Shown in pieces: positions 1 through 6,363 of a DNA stretch of 7,780 nucleotides. Made by a program: the position numbers and the translations under genes. Every line of letters starts with the position of its first letter. The first letter of the stretch is position 1. Below the pieces are notes generated by a model. The model worked only from the letters and a program-made list of their open reading frames with translations. It searched no databases and was not told the DNA's origin. The stretch comes from Rubrivivax sp. (GTDB taxonomy: Bacteria > Pseudomonadota > Gammaproteobacteria > Burkholderiales > Burkholderiaceae_C). The DNA is taken from positions 1 to 7,780 of the forward strand of contig JAUYAJ010000151.1 of NCBI GenBank assembly GCA_030693565.1. Reading direction: 5' to 3'.

Positions 1-1
1 C

Positions 2-661
2 CCCTTCCTGTTCCGCGACAAAGCCCATGCGCGCGCCGTGCTCGACGGCCCGATCGGCCAGGACATGCTCAAGGAGTTCGAGTCCAAAGGCTTCAAAGCC
101 CTGGCCTGGGCCGAGAACGGCGTGCGCCACATGACCAACAGCAAGCGCGAAGTGCATGTGCCCGACGACCTCAAGGGCTTGAAGATGCGCACGATGGAGA
201 ACCCGGTGCACGTGGCGGCCTACAAGGGCCTGGGCATCGTCACCACGCCGATGGCTTTCCCCGAAGTCTTCACCGCGCTGCAGCAAGGCACCGTGGACGG
301 CCAGGAGAACCCGTTGTCGGTGATCATGGCGGCCAAGTTCGACCAGGTGCAAAAGCACTTGTCACTGACCGGCCATGTCTACTCGCCGGCGGTGTTCCTG
401 ATGAACAAGGCCGCCTACGACAAACTCAGCGACGCCGACAAGCAGGCCTTCGTCGAGTCGGCCAAGGCCGGCACCGCGGTCAACCGGGCGCGCGTCGACG
501 AAGACGACGCCAAAGGTGTCGCCGAACTGCGCAGCAAGGGCATGAAGGTGATCGAGAACGTCGACAAGGCCAAGTTCGTGTCCCAGCTGACGGCCATCAA
601 CGCCCAGTTCGAGAAGCAGTTCGGCAAAGAGAACATCGACCGCATCCGCAACGTCAAGTGA
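2..661 (+). CDS. dctP: TRAP transporter solute-binding protein DctP (3' part, 219 residues seen)
   Basis: This is the periplasmic receptor of a TRAP transporter: it binds an organic acid and hands it to the DctQM membrane complex. The frame is open from base 2, so the gene starts outside the window; the missing part would hold the signal peptide and first lobe. The visible part begins PFLFRDKAHA, a typical DctP segment. It continues through GVRHMTNSKR and DLKGLKMRTMENP; the Arg at bases 188-190 lies at the position of the family's conserved carboxylate-binding arginine. It then reads ALQQGTVDGQENP, also conserved. The C-terminal helix ends KENIDRIRNVK before TGA. DctQ and DctM follow on the same strand, which supports the assignment. 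The ligand cannot be told; C4-dicarboxylates, 2-oxo acids and aromatic acids are all possible. Family certain, substrate unknown. Confidence 0.95.
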   Translation, partial: PFLFRDKAHARAVLDGPIGQDMLKEFESKGFKALAWAENGVRHMTNSKREVHVPDDLKGLKMRTMENPVHVAAYKGLGIVTTPMAFPEVFTALQQGTVDGQENPLSVIMAAKFDQVQKHLSLTGHVYSPAVFLMNKAAYDKLSDADKQAFVESAKAGTAVNRARVDEDDAKGVAELRSKGMKVIENVDKAKFVSQLTAINAQFEKQFGKENIDRIRNVK

Positions 662-683
662 TCCCTGCAGAGGCGGGGTGATC

Positions 684-718
684 GCGCCCGGGCGTGTTGC
701 GCGCCCGGGCGTTGTTCT
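684..718 (+). terminator. Intercistronic hairpin between dctP and dctQ
   Basis: The ten-base palindrome CGCCCGGGCG occurs twice (685-694 and 702-711). The two copies can pair with each other into a 10-bp GC stem around a short loop, with flanking G-U pairs at 684/712 and 695/701, and TTGTTCT follows. It lies 23 bases after the dctP stop and 22 before the dctQ start. The U-run is imperfect, so partial termination or 3'-end protection of the dctP message is likelier than full termination. That would give more receptor than membrane subunit. The fold is seen by eye; the role is inferred. Confidence 0.6.
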
Positions 719-733
719 GAAAGGGCTGCGGCC

Positions 734-1228
734 ATGAAGCAAATCTTCCTCGGCATCGAGCGCCTGACCACGGCGACTTCGCTGCTGGGCGCCTGCTTGA
801 TGCTGCTCGTTGCCAGCAGCCTGGGCATGTTCCAGATCATCACCCGCTTCATCCTCGAGACCCCGGCCGAGTGGACCGAGGTGCTGATCCGCTTCAGCCT
901 GATCTGGATGGTCTTCCTGGCCATTCCAGCAGCCTTCCGCCAAGGCGCGATGGTCAGAGTCGACTTGGCGCACCGGCGCAGCGGGCCGCGCGGCCGGCAG
1001 TTCCTGAACGTGGTGGTGGCACTGGCGTCGATGACGCTGGTCGGCATCATCGTCTGGTGGGGCTGGGACTACGCCACCCGCGGCCGCGTGCAAACCGTCA
1101 TCGGCCTGGAGGACGTGTCGATGTTCTGGGCCTACCTGGCGCTGCCGGTGGGCGGCGTCTTCAGCGCCATCAGCATCGTCGGCAACCTGCTCGACCCCAA
1201 GCGCCTGGAACTGGAGACCGCGCTATGA
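734..1228 (+). CDS. dctQ: TRAP transporter small permease subunit DctQ
   Basis: This is the small membrane subunit of the TRAP transporter, which works with DctM in the inner membrane. At 164 residues it has the usual family length. Four hydrophobic segments are visible, at about residues 13-40, 47-66, 90-112 and 127-152. The family signature is in and after the second: WTEVLIRFSLIWMVFLA, then FRQGAMVRVD. ATG 734 is preceded by AAAGGG (720-725) at 8 bases spacing, which fixes the start. The stop overlaps the dctM start as ATGA, so the two are probably translationally coupled and made in equal amounts. No defect is seen. Confidence 0.95.
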   Translation: MKQIFLGIERLTTATSLLGACLMLLVASSLGMFQIITRFILETPAEWTEVLIRFSLIWMVFLAIPAAFRQGAMVRVDLAHRRSGPRGRQFLNVVVALASMTLVGIIVWWGWDYATRGRVQTVIGLEDVSMFWAYLALPVGGVFSAISIVGNLLDPKRLELETAL

Positions 1229-2502
1229 GCCTGGTGATGCTGTTGACGATGGTGCTGTGCTTCGCGCTGACCATCTCCGTGGCGGTGTCGATCGGCCTGT
1301 CGGCCGTCGTCGGCATCCACCTCAGCGACGCCCACATGCTGATCTCGGTGAAGGAGATGTTCAACTCCATCAACAAGTTCCCGCTGGCGGCGATTCCCTT
1401 CTTCATCCTGGCCGGCAACATCATGGAGACCGGCGGCATCTCGCGCCGGCTGGTCGAGTTTGCCAAGAGCCTGGTGGGCGGCGTTCAGGGCGGGCTGCCG
1501 ATGACCTGCGTGCTGACCTGCATGATCTTTGCCGCCGTGTCGGGCTCGTCGGTGGCCACCACCTTTGCCATCGGTGCCATCCTGATCCCGGCGCTGGTCA
1601 AGCATGGTTACCCAAGGCCTTACGCGGCGGCGCTGCAGGCCACGTCGGCCGAGCTCGGGGTGATCATCCCGCCGTCGATTCCTTTGATTCTTTACGGCGT
1701 CAGCGCCGAGGTCTCGATCGGCGAGCTGTTCATCGCCGGCATCGGCCCCGGGCTGTTCATCGGCGCCAGCCTGATGCTGTTCGTCTGGGTCTACTGCAAG
1801 TTCAAGGGCTGGGGCCAAAACGACGGCGACGACCGCCTTCGCGTCGGCCCGGCCACGGTGAAGGCGGCCTGGGCGCTGCTGATGCCGGTGATCATCCTGG
1901 GCGGCATCTACGGCGGCGTCTTCACGCCCACCGAGGCCTCGGCAGTGGCCGTCTTCTATGCCTTGATCGTCGGCATGATCATCTACCGAGAGATCGGCAT
2001 CGCCGACCTGCTGCCCATTCTGCGCAAGTCGGCGATCTCGAGCGCGGTGGTGATGTTCATCATCGCCAACGCCGGCATGCTGGCCTACCTGATCACGCGC
2101 GCCGGTGTGCCCGACGCCATCGGCCGCTGGCTGGTCGAGGTCTTGCAGTCACCGGCCATGTTCCTGCTCGGCATCAACGCGGCGCTGTTCTTCATCGGCA
2201 TGTTCATCGAGACCAGCGCCGCCATCATCGTGCTGGCGCCCATCCTGGCGCCGGTGGCCATGCACTTCGGCATCGACCCGGTGCACTTCGGCCTGGTGAT
2301 GGTGGTGAACCTGGCGCTGGGCATGATCACGCCGCCGTTCGGCGTCAACCTGTTCGCCGCCAGCACGGTGGCCAAGATCTCGGTCGACCGCATCGTCGGC
2401 CATCTGGTGCCCTTCGTGCTGGTCGTGCTGGCCTGCCTGATGGTGATCAGCTACGTGCCCATGCTGTCGCTGGGTCTCCGAGACTTGGTCTACGCACGCT
2501 GA
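1225..2502 (+). CDS. dctM: TRAP transporter large permease subunit DctM
   Basis: This is the large, ion-coupled transport subunit, 425 residues, the normal length for DctM. It is hydrophobic throughout, with about a dozen membrane segments in two inverted halves. Family motifs are intact: AAVSGSSVATTFAIG (about 103-117) and AELGVIIPPSIPLILYG (about 142-158) in the first half; FTPTEASAVAVFYAL (about 233-247), FIETSAAIIVLAPIL (about 327-341) and GMITPPFGVNLF (about 366-377) in the second. The frame stays open upstream through dctQ, but ATG 1225, overlapping the dctQ stop, is the right start: the protein then begins with the usual first membrane helix. It is the last gene of the operon in view. 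The next gene is convergent, 21 bases away. Confidence 0.95.
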   Translation: MSLVMLLTMVLCFALTISVAVSIGLSAVVGIHLSDAHMLISVKEMFNSINKFPLAAIPFFILAGNIMETGGISRRLVEFAKSLVGGVQGGLPMTCVLTCMIFAAVSGSSVATTFAIGAILIPALVKHGYPRPYAAALQATSAELGVIIPPSIPLILYGVSAEVSIGELFIAGIGPGLFIGASLMLFVWVYCKFKGWGQNDGDDRLRVGPATVKAAWALLMPVIILGGIYGGVFTPTEASAVAVFYALIVGMIIYREIGIADLLPILRKSAISSAVVMFIIANAGMLAYLITRAGVPDAIGRWLVEVLQSPAMFLLGINAALFFIGMFIETSAAIIVLAPILAPVAMHFGIDPVHFGLVMVVNLALGMITPPFGVNLFAASTVAKISVDRIVGHLVPFVLVVLACLMVISYVPMLSLGLRDLVYAR

Positions 2503-2504
2503 CA

Positions 2505-2530
2505 GGGCTGCCCCAGGGGCGCTTCAGCGC
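2505..2530. terminator. Possible convergent-gene hairpins
   Basis: The short gap between dctM and the facing anti-sigma gene holds the palindrome GCCCCAGGGGC (2510-2520) and the hairpin GCGC-TTCA-GCGC (2519-2530), the latter over the anti-sigma stop codon. Neither has a U-run. They may slow polymerase from both sides, but in DNA this GC-rich such short palindromes also arise by chance. Confidence 0.22.
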
Positions 2531-3369
2531 GGCGCTGGCGCGGCGCCGGTCGGCGCCGGCGCCGGGTACTGCGCGTGGATGGCTTGCGCCAGTTCCAGCA
2601 GCGTCTGTTTGGGCAACTCGCCCACCAGCGCGTAGCCGGCGCCTTCCTCGATCCAGTAGAACATGCCCAGCGGGCCTTGCTGCTCGAAGCGGAAGGCGGC
2701 ATTCGTGCCTTTTTCGGGCTTGCGCAGGTAGACGGTGACGCGGCGCTGCTGGGCGTCCTGGTACATCAGCTGGGCGCTCTTGCCGGGGCCGTCGGGCAGC
2801 AGGCGGCCGCCGACGAGATCGAAACCCTGGGGCTGCAGGTCGAACAGCTTGACCGGGATGTCGATGCGCCGCGTCAGCCAGCGCGACAAATGCTCTTCCT
2901 GCGCCTTCACCTCGACGGCATGGCGGGGTTCGATGACGTAGACGCTGTGGGCATAGGCGGCGCGCTGGACCCAGCCCTGGGCGCTGCCGGCGGCCAGTTC
3001 GCTGCGCAACTGGGTGTCATGTTCGGCCTGCAGCTGTTGCTGCCATTGCCAGACGCCGCCGCCACCGAGCAAAGCGCCCGCCACCAGCAGGCCTGCCGCG
3101 GCGGCGGCCATGGCCCAGCGCGGCTGCGGCGAAGCCGGCGCGCGCTGCCAGACGGCGTCGCGCAAGCCCTGCGGCGTCGGTTCTTCCAGCGCTGGCGCGT
3201 ACAAGGCCGCCAGCGCCGAGCGGTCGGCGGCCCAGGCCTGGACTCGCGCCATTTCCTGCGGGTGTTCGAGCAGCCAGGCCTGGACGCGTTCGCGTTCGGC
3301 GCCGCCGAGTTCACCGTCAACCCAGGCGCTGAGAAGTTCGTCGTCGATGCGCTCGTCGCCCATGCTCAC
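2524..3369 (-). CDS. Membrane-bound anti-sigma factor (RsiW-like, COG5662 type)
   Basis: This protein probably binds and silences the ECF sigma factor encoded just upstream, releasing it on an envelope signal. It has 281 residues. The N-terminal cytoplasmic anti-sigma domain (about 7-60) reads DDELLSAWVDGEL and later LLEHPQEMARVQAW. A single membrane segment spans about 86-108, and a periplasmic domain fills 110-270. The periplasmic part carries YVIEPRHAVEV, GFDLVGGRLLP and FYWIEEGAGYALVGELP, which I recognise from betaproteobacterial anti-sigma factors of this type. There is no HxxxCxxC zinc motif, so it is not a ZAS redox sensor. The C-terminus is an Ala/Pro tail encoded by repeated GGCGCC. 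The start is GTG 3369, which overlaps the sigma stop (GTGA); ATG 3363, two codons later, is an alternative. The signal it senses is unknown. Confidence 0.88.
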   Translation of the reverse strand: MSMGDERIDDELLSAWVDGELGGAERERVQAWLLEHPQEMARVQAWAADRSALAALYAPALEEPTPQGLRDAVWQRAPASPQPRWAMAAAAAGLLVAGALLGGGGVWQWQQQLQAEHDTQLRSELAAGSAQGWVQRAAYAHSVYVIEPRHAVEVKAQEEHLSRWLTRRIDIPVKLFDLQPQGFDLVGGRLLPDGPGKSAQLMYQDAQQRRVTVYLRKPEKGTNAAFRFEQQGPLGMFYWIEEGAGYALVGELPKQTLLELAQAIHAQYPAPAPTGAAPAPR

Positions 3370-3905
3370 ACCACTCGCTTCAGTTGGGCGCCGCCCGCCG
3401 CGCTCGGGCGCGCCTGGCCGTCCAGGATAGCGCGCAGCGCTGCGCGGGCGCGATGCACACGCGACATCACGGTGCCGACCGGGATGCCGAGCACCTCGGC
3501 AACCTCGGCATAGCGCAGCTGCTCCACGCAGACCAGCAGCAGCGGCTCGAGCTGCTCGCGTGGCAGCAAGGCCAGTGCCGCCTGCAGGTCCAGCCGCAGT
3601 CCCATGTCATGGCCGCGGCCGGCTTGCGCTTCGTCTTGCGCGCGCTGCAGTTCCTCGGGGTCGGTGACAGTCATTCGGGAGTCTCTGCGCAAGGTGTCCC
3701 GGTGCGCGTTGTGGGCGATCGACAGCAACCAGACGCCGAGTTCGCGCTGGGGGTCGAACTGCTGCCAGCGCAGCAAGGCGCGTTCGAGCGTCTGCTGCGA
3801 CAAGTCGTCGGCGGCCGCGGCATCGAAGGTCAGCGCGCGCGCATAGCGACGCAGGCGGGGAATGATCTCCACCAGTTGGCGTCGGAAAGCGGGCGGTGCG
3901 TCCAC
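3366..3905 (-). CDS. ECF-type RNA polymerase sigma factor
   Basis: This is an alternative sigma factor of 179 residues, the usual ECF size, with only regions 2 and 4. Region 2 (about 11-75) contains the DDLSQQTLERAL helix and the promoter-melting segment VWLLSIAHNAHRDTLRR. Region 4 (about 105-160) contains ALLPREQLEPLLLV and the helix-turn-helix YAEVAEVLGIPVGTVMSR, followed by VHRARAAL. The start is GTG 3905: no in-frame ATG, GTG or TTG lies upstream before a stop, the first in-frame ATG is codon 78, and region 2 needs this N-terminus. No Shine-Dalgarno sequence is visible before it. The stop overlaps the anti-sigma start, the standard arrangement for a sigma/anti-sigma pair held in balance. 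The CHRD-domain gene lies 104 bases upstream on the same strand. The exact ECF group is not assigned. Confidence 0.93.
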   Translation of the reverse strand: MDAPPAFRRQLVEIIPRLRRYARALTFDAAAADDLSQQTLERALLRWQQFDPQRELGVWLLSIAHNAHRDTLRRDSRMTVTDPEELQRAQDEAQAGRGHDMGLRLDLQAALALLPREQLEPLLLVCVEQLRYAEVAEVLGIPVGTVMSRVHRARAALRAILDGQARPSAAGGAQLKRVV

Positions 3906-3912
3906 GGTCAGG

Positions 3913-3941
3913 CAGGTGCTGGCGGTGGACGCATTATTCCC
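3913..3941 (-). promoter_or_regulatory. Possible ECF-type promoter of the sigma operon
   Basis: On the minus strand GGGAATAAT (3941-3933) stands out in GC-rich DNA and resembles the GGAAT/GGAAC -35 element of many ECF sigma factors. The matching -10 position, 17 bases on, reads CACCTG, a poor match. If used, transcription would start about at the GTG start codon, giving a leaderless message. That would fit the missing ribosome binding site. The element is seen; its function is inferred. Confidence 0.3.
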
Positions 3942-3973
3942 GCTCCCCCGCCGTCAGCGGCAGGCGAGCGACC

Positions 3974-3994
3974 ACGCCGCGGCGCTGGCGGCGT
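3974..3994 (-). terminator. Hairpin downstream of the CHRD-domain gene
   Basis: ACGCCGC (3974-3980) and GCGGCGT (3988-3994) form a perfect 7-bp stem with a 7-base loop, 15 bases after the CHRD gene stop and before the sigma gene. No U-run follows, so it may terminate poorly or simply protect the 3' end, letting some transcription continue into the sigma gene. Confidence 0.35.
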
Positions 3995-4009
3995 CGGCGC
4001 GGGCAGCGC

Positions 4010-4609
4010 TCAGGCCTGCACCTTGCGCCGGCTGACCCAGCCCAGCGCGGCCAGCCCGGCCAGCATCAGCGCGTAGCTCGACGGCTCGGGAATCGGCGCC
4101 AGAAAGCCGCGGATCTCGCCCGACGGCACGGCGGTGGTGTGGATGTTCAGATAAGACTGGCCGGCCGCGGCGCCAGCAAGCAGCGCGCTGAAGGCAGAGC
4201 CGGCAGTGCCACCGTTGCTGGTGATGAAGCCGGCGCGGTAGCTGGAAGCCGCTGACATGTCGAAGCTGTGGTCGTAGGAGCCGAAGGGCACCCCAAAGGG
4301 AAAGCCGATGAAGGTCGGCGTCTGGGTGGCGACGCCGACGGTGCCGGCGCCGGCGACGGCGGTGCAGCAGTGGATGTGGGCTGCTGTGACGTCGCCGAGC
4401 AGGCCGACGAAGGTGGTCTGCAGGCGCATCGTCATCGCGCCGACGTCGAAGGTGACGATGGCCGCACCGATGCCGGGTGAGGCGGTGGGCGGTGCTTCGC
4501 TGGCGCCGTTGAGCACGGCGGTATAGGTCAGCGCATGGGCTGGCGCTGGCAGCAAGGCGGCGGACAGCGCCAGCACGGCGGCGCCGGTCAGGGTGTAGGC
4601 AAGTTGCAT
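4010..4609 (-). CDS. CHRD-domain protein with PEP-CTERM sorting signal
   Basis: This is a secreted surface protein of 199 residues. The signal peptide spans 1-26, with a likely cut after AHA. A CHRD domain fills about 28-171, with the conserved blocks TYTAVLNGASEAPP, VTAAHIHC and YLNIHTTAVPSGEIRGFL. The C-terminal tail starts IPEPSSYALMLAG (173-185), a membrane helix follows, and SRRK ends it. That tail is a PEP-CTERM signal, which an exosortase recognises during export to the outer surface. The start is ATG 4609, because AGGAG lies 7 bases before it and the signal peptide begins there; a longer frame to 4678 has no such support. CHRD domains were named after chordin; their bacterial role is not established. 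A vicinal Cys pair (81-82) follows HIH. No exosortase gene is in the window. The ECF sigma gene follows on the same strand. Confidence 0.9.
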   Translation of the reverse strand: MQLAYTLTGAAVLALSAALLPAPAHALTYTAVLNGASEAPPTASPGIGAAIVTFDVGAMTMRLQTTFVGLLGDVTAAHIHCCTAVAGAGTVGVATQTPTFIGFPFGVPFGSYDHSFDMSAASSYRAGFITSNGGTAGSAFSALLAGAAAGQSYLNIHTTAVPSGEIRGFLAPIPEPSSYALMLAGLAALGWVSRRKVQA

Positions 4610-4616
4610 GTCCAAG

Positions 4617-4621
4617 CTCCT
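4617..4621 (-). promoter_or_regulatory. Ribosome binding site of the CHRD-domain gene
   Basis: AGGAG on the minus strand, 7 bases before ATG 4609. It decides the start in favour of the short form with a clean signal peptide and against the 23-codon longer frame. Confidence 0.75.
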
Positions 4622-4653
4622 GATGTGTCGAAATCGACCGAGGGGTACTTGGC

Positions 4654-4681
4654 TATACGGGCGCCGGCGCAGCGCCATTCC
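4654..4681 (-). promoter_or_regulatory. Candidate ECF-type promoter of the CHRD-domain gene
   Basis: On the minus strand GGAAT (4681-4677) is followed by exactly 17 bases and CGTATA (4659-4654). This has the layout of an ECF promoter (GGAA-type -35, CGT-type -10) and would give a leader of roughly 38 bases before ATG 4609. The spacer contains the 11-bp palindrome GGCGC-A-GCGCC (4666-4676). The overlapping TATAGC could instead serve as a sigma-70 -10 box, but no good -35 accompanies it. Regulation by the neighbouring sigma factor is inferred. Confidence 0.4.
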
Positions 4682-4682
4682 A

Positions 4683-4710
4683 CGCCGCGGGGGCGGGCTT
4701 ACCCGCGGCG
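4683..4710 (-). terminator. Hairpin downstream of the TIGR03790-like lipoprotein gene
   Basis: CGCCGCGGG (4683-4691) and CCCGCGGCG (4702-4710) form a perfect 9-bp GC stem with a 10-base loop, 25 bases after the stop codon at 4736. No U-run follows. This is probably the 3' end of the lipoprotein message and separates it from the CHRD gene promoter. Confidence 0.5.
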
Positions 4711-4735
4711 GCTGCCAGCGCAGCGACGCGGCGGG

Positions 4736-6235
4736 TCAGGAGGCCAGGCCGAGCGTGCAGGTCTGCGCGGGCTGGGTCGCGCAGGGGCCGACCCAGCGCA
4801 GTTCGCCGCCACCCGTTGGCAGCGGCACGCGCCAGGTCAGCAGGCGCGGCTGGCCGGCGCTCAGCGCCGCCAGCGTGCGCCAGCTGTCGGCAGCGCTGGC
4901 GCGGTGCTCGACCCGGTACTGGCCATGGCGGCGCAGCGAACGTGTGCGGATCACCAGTTCACTGCCTTCGATGACGGCTTGCGCGGCGTCGGGCCAGGGC
5001 CGTGCCAACGGTTCACCGACGAACAAGCCCTGGCCCGGCCAGGCGACCGACTTCCAGTAAGCCTCGATCAGTGTGGCGCCGCGCAGGTAATGGTCGATCA
5101 GCACCGAGACCTTGGCGAACTTCTCGGTGTAGTTGCAGGGCTCCTCGACGGTGCCGAAGCTGGCGGTGGCGCCGGCCGTCAGCCAGGCGGTGATCGGCAT
5201 CTGGCCGTTGCCGGCCGGCAGCAGGCCGCCGAAGGACGTCAGGTGGTCGGCGACGGCGCCGGGCAGGTAGCGGTTGCTGGCGATCTGCGCCACCTGGGCC
5301 AGCCCGGTGAAGTGGAACAGCACGTCGTCGGCGCTGGTGATCGTCTGCGCGCTGCCGGCGGCGCTGGCGTCGACATAGCGCAGCGCCAGCGCCGGCGCCT
5401 CGGACCAGGCGGCGGGCAGCAGCTGGAAGTCGGGGAAACGCACGCTGCGCGCGCTGTCGGTGGTGCGCACCAGGTAGCCGGTGCCAGCAGGCTGGCTGCC
5501 GTCGGCGGCGACGCCGCGGTCGATCAAGGCCTGCGCCGCGGCCAGCGTGCTCGCGCCCAGCATCATCGACGGCCGCAGGCCGAGTTCGGACCACGGCCTT
5601 GTGCTGTCGCTGTCGTAGTAGCTGGACGCCTGGGTGCGGCTGCACTGGCCGCACCAGCGCGCGTCGTAGCCAAAGGCCATCGCGCTGGTGATGCCCATCG
5701 TGCAGCTGGCGCCCTGAACCCGCGACGGGCTGTTGAAGGTCAGCAGCGTGGCCTGCACGGCGGCCGGCAGCTTGGCGTCGATGGCGGCCTTGAGCAGCGC
5801 GAAGTCGGCGGCGCTGATGGCGTCGGCGCCGGTGGGCATGCGCACGCGGATCATGTGGGCGTCTGGAATGCCGCGGGCGCGCTGGTAGGCCAGTGCGATG
5901 GCTTCGCTGGTGGCGTCGCCTTCGGCGATCACAACGGCCAGCTCGCCGGCCGTCAAGGCGGCGCGCGGCAGGCTGGGCGGCTGCAGGCTGAGGCTGGTCG
6001 CGGCGACTGCCGGCGTGCTGCTGTCCGCAGGCGCTGCAGCAGGGGCGGCAGGTATGGCCGCGGCGGCGGGCAAGGCCGCCACTGAGCTGGTGGGTGTCAC
6101 GGCGGCGCCAATGCTTTGCAGGCTGCTCGTGGGCTCGGCCGGGCTGCCACCGCCGCCACCGCAGGCGGTCAGCGACAGGCAGATCAACAGGCAGATCCAC
6201 AGCATCGTGGCCGATGCAGGCTTGGGGTGAAACAT
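4736..6235 (-). CDS. TIGR03790-family-like lipoprotein
   Basis: This is a predicted lipoprotein of 499 residues with unknown biochemical role. A lipoprotein signal peptide ends in the lipobox LTAC (Cys25), followed by a glycine run and an Ala/Pro/Ser-rich linker to about residue 85. The main domain (about 95-415) carries patterns I associate with TIGR03790: LAYQRARGIPDAHMIRVRMP, HLTSFGGLLP, GATASFGTVEEPCNY, LRGATLIEAYWKSVAWPGQG and VGEPLARPW. A smaller beta-rich C-terminal part (about 420-499) ends the protein. A WCGQC motif at 194-198 has the CxxC spacing of thiol-disulfide proteins, but the context is not thioredoxin. ATG 6235 is chosen because it gives a clean signal peptide; TTG 6292 would put extra basic residues before it, and ATG 6205 would leave no positive N-terminus. 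No good Shine-Dalgarno sequence is seen. The family name is from memory of motifs; a profile search would settle it. Confidence 0.75.
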   Translation of the reverse strand: MFHPKPASATMLWICLLICLSLTACGGGGGSPAEPTSSLQSIGAAVTPTSSVAALPAAAAIPAAPAAAPADSSTPAVAATSLSLQPPSLPRAALTAGELAVVIAEGDATSEAIALAYQRARGIPDAHMIRVRMPTGADAISAADFALLKAAIDAKLPAAVQATLLTFNSPSRVQGASCTMGITSAMAFGYDARWCGQCSRTQASSYYDSDSTRPWSELGLRPSMMLGASTLAAAQALIDRGVAADGSQPAGTGYLVRTTDSARSVRFPDFQLLPAAWSEAPALALRYVDASAAGSAQTITSADDVLFHFTGLAQVAQIASNRYLPGAVADHLTSFGGLLPAGNGQMPITAWLTAGATASFGTVEEPCNYTEKFAKVSVLIDHYLRGATLIEAYWKSVAWPGQGLFVGEPLARPWPDAAQAVIEGSELVIRTRSLRRHGQYRVEHRASAADSWRTLAALSAGQPRLLTWRVPLPTGGGELRWVGPCATQPAQTCTLGLAS

Positions 6236-6265
6236 GACGCGACGCAGCCAGAGGAGGTGCGTCCG

Positions 6266-6292
6266 TTTGTACCGGCGGCCTACCGATGGCAA
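6266..6292 (-). promoter_or_regulatory. Weak sigma-70-like promoter before the lipoprotein gene
   Basis: On the minus strand TTGCCA (6292-6287, five of six to TTGACA) and TACAAA (6271-6266, four of six to TATAAT) are 15 bases apart, shorter than ideal. They lie just beyond the gntR terminator and about 30 bases before ATG 6235, where a promoter would be expected. Confidence 0.3.
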
Positions 6293-6299
6293 AGCGCGG

Positions 6300-6323
6300 A
6301 AAAGAGGCCGACTTGGCGGCCTT
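6300..6323 (-). terminator. Rho-independent terminator of the GntR gene
   Basis: On the minus strand AGGCCG (6322-6317), a six-base loop and CGGCCT (6310-6305) form a stem followed by CTTTTCC. Unlike the other hairpins here it has a real U-run. It lies about 40 bases after the gntR stop and before the lipoprotein gene, so the two minus-strand genes are likely separate transcripts. Confidence 0.65.
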
Positions 6324-6363
6324 CCTCAGTGCGACGACGTGCGCCGCCCACCCGCTGCCGGGC

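Noticed and set aside
871..1224. Open frame continuing upstream of dctM through dctQ, as if DctM had a 118-residue extension.
   Set aside because: It is an Arg/Pro/Gly-rich shadow of dctQ. The ATGA overlap at 1225 and the normal DctM N-terminus fix the start.
2530..2570. Repeated GGCGCC units as a possible regulatory repeat.
   Set aside because: They encode the Ala/Pro tail of the anti-sigma factor, and such repeats are expected from GC-rich Ala/Pro codons.
2575..3513. Plus-strand open frame of 312 codons opposite the anti-sigma gene.
   Set aside because: The anti-sigma protein on the other strand has clear domains and couples to the sigma gene; the plus frame has no recognisable motif and arises from GC codon bias.
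4610..4678. Longer form of the CHRD protein starting at 4678.
   Set aside because: It would put an Arg-rich stretch before the signal peptide and read through the likely promoter; AGGAG supports ATG 4609.
4535..6085. Plus-strand open frame of 516 codons opposite the lipoprotein gene.
   Set aside because: The product is a Gly/Arg/Gln/Ala-rich low-complexity string with no motif, while the opposite strand encodes a lipoprotein signal and family motifs.
6266..6363. Possible c-di-GMP (GEMM) riboswitch before the lipoprotein gene, suggested by AAAGC and CGGTAGG fragments.
   Set aside because: The GGGCAAACC and GACGCAAAGCC blocks in the right order are missing on both strands; the structured part is better explained as the gntR terminator.
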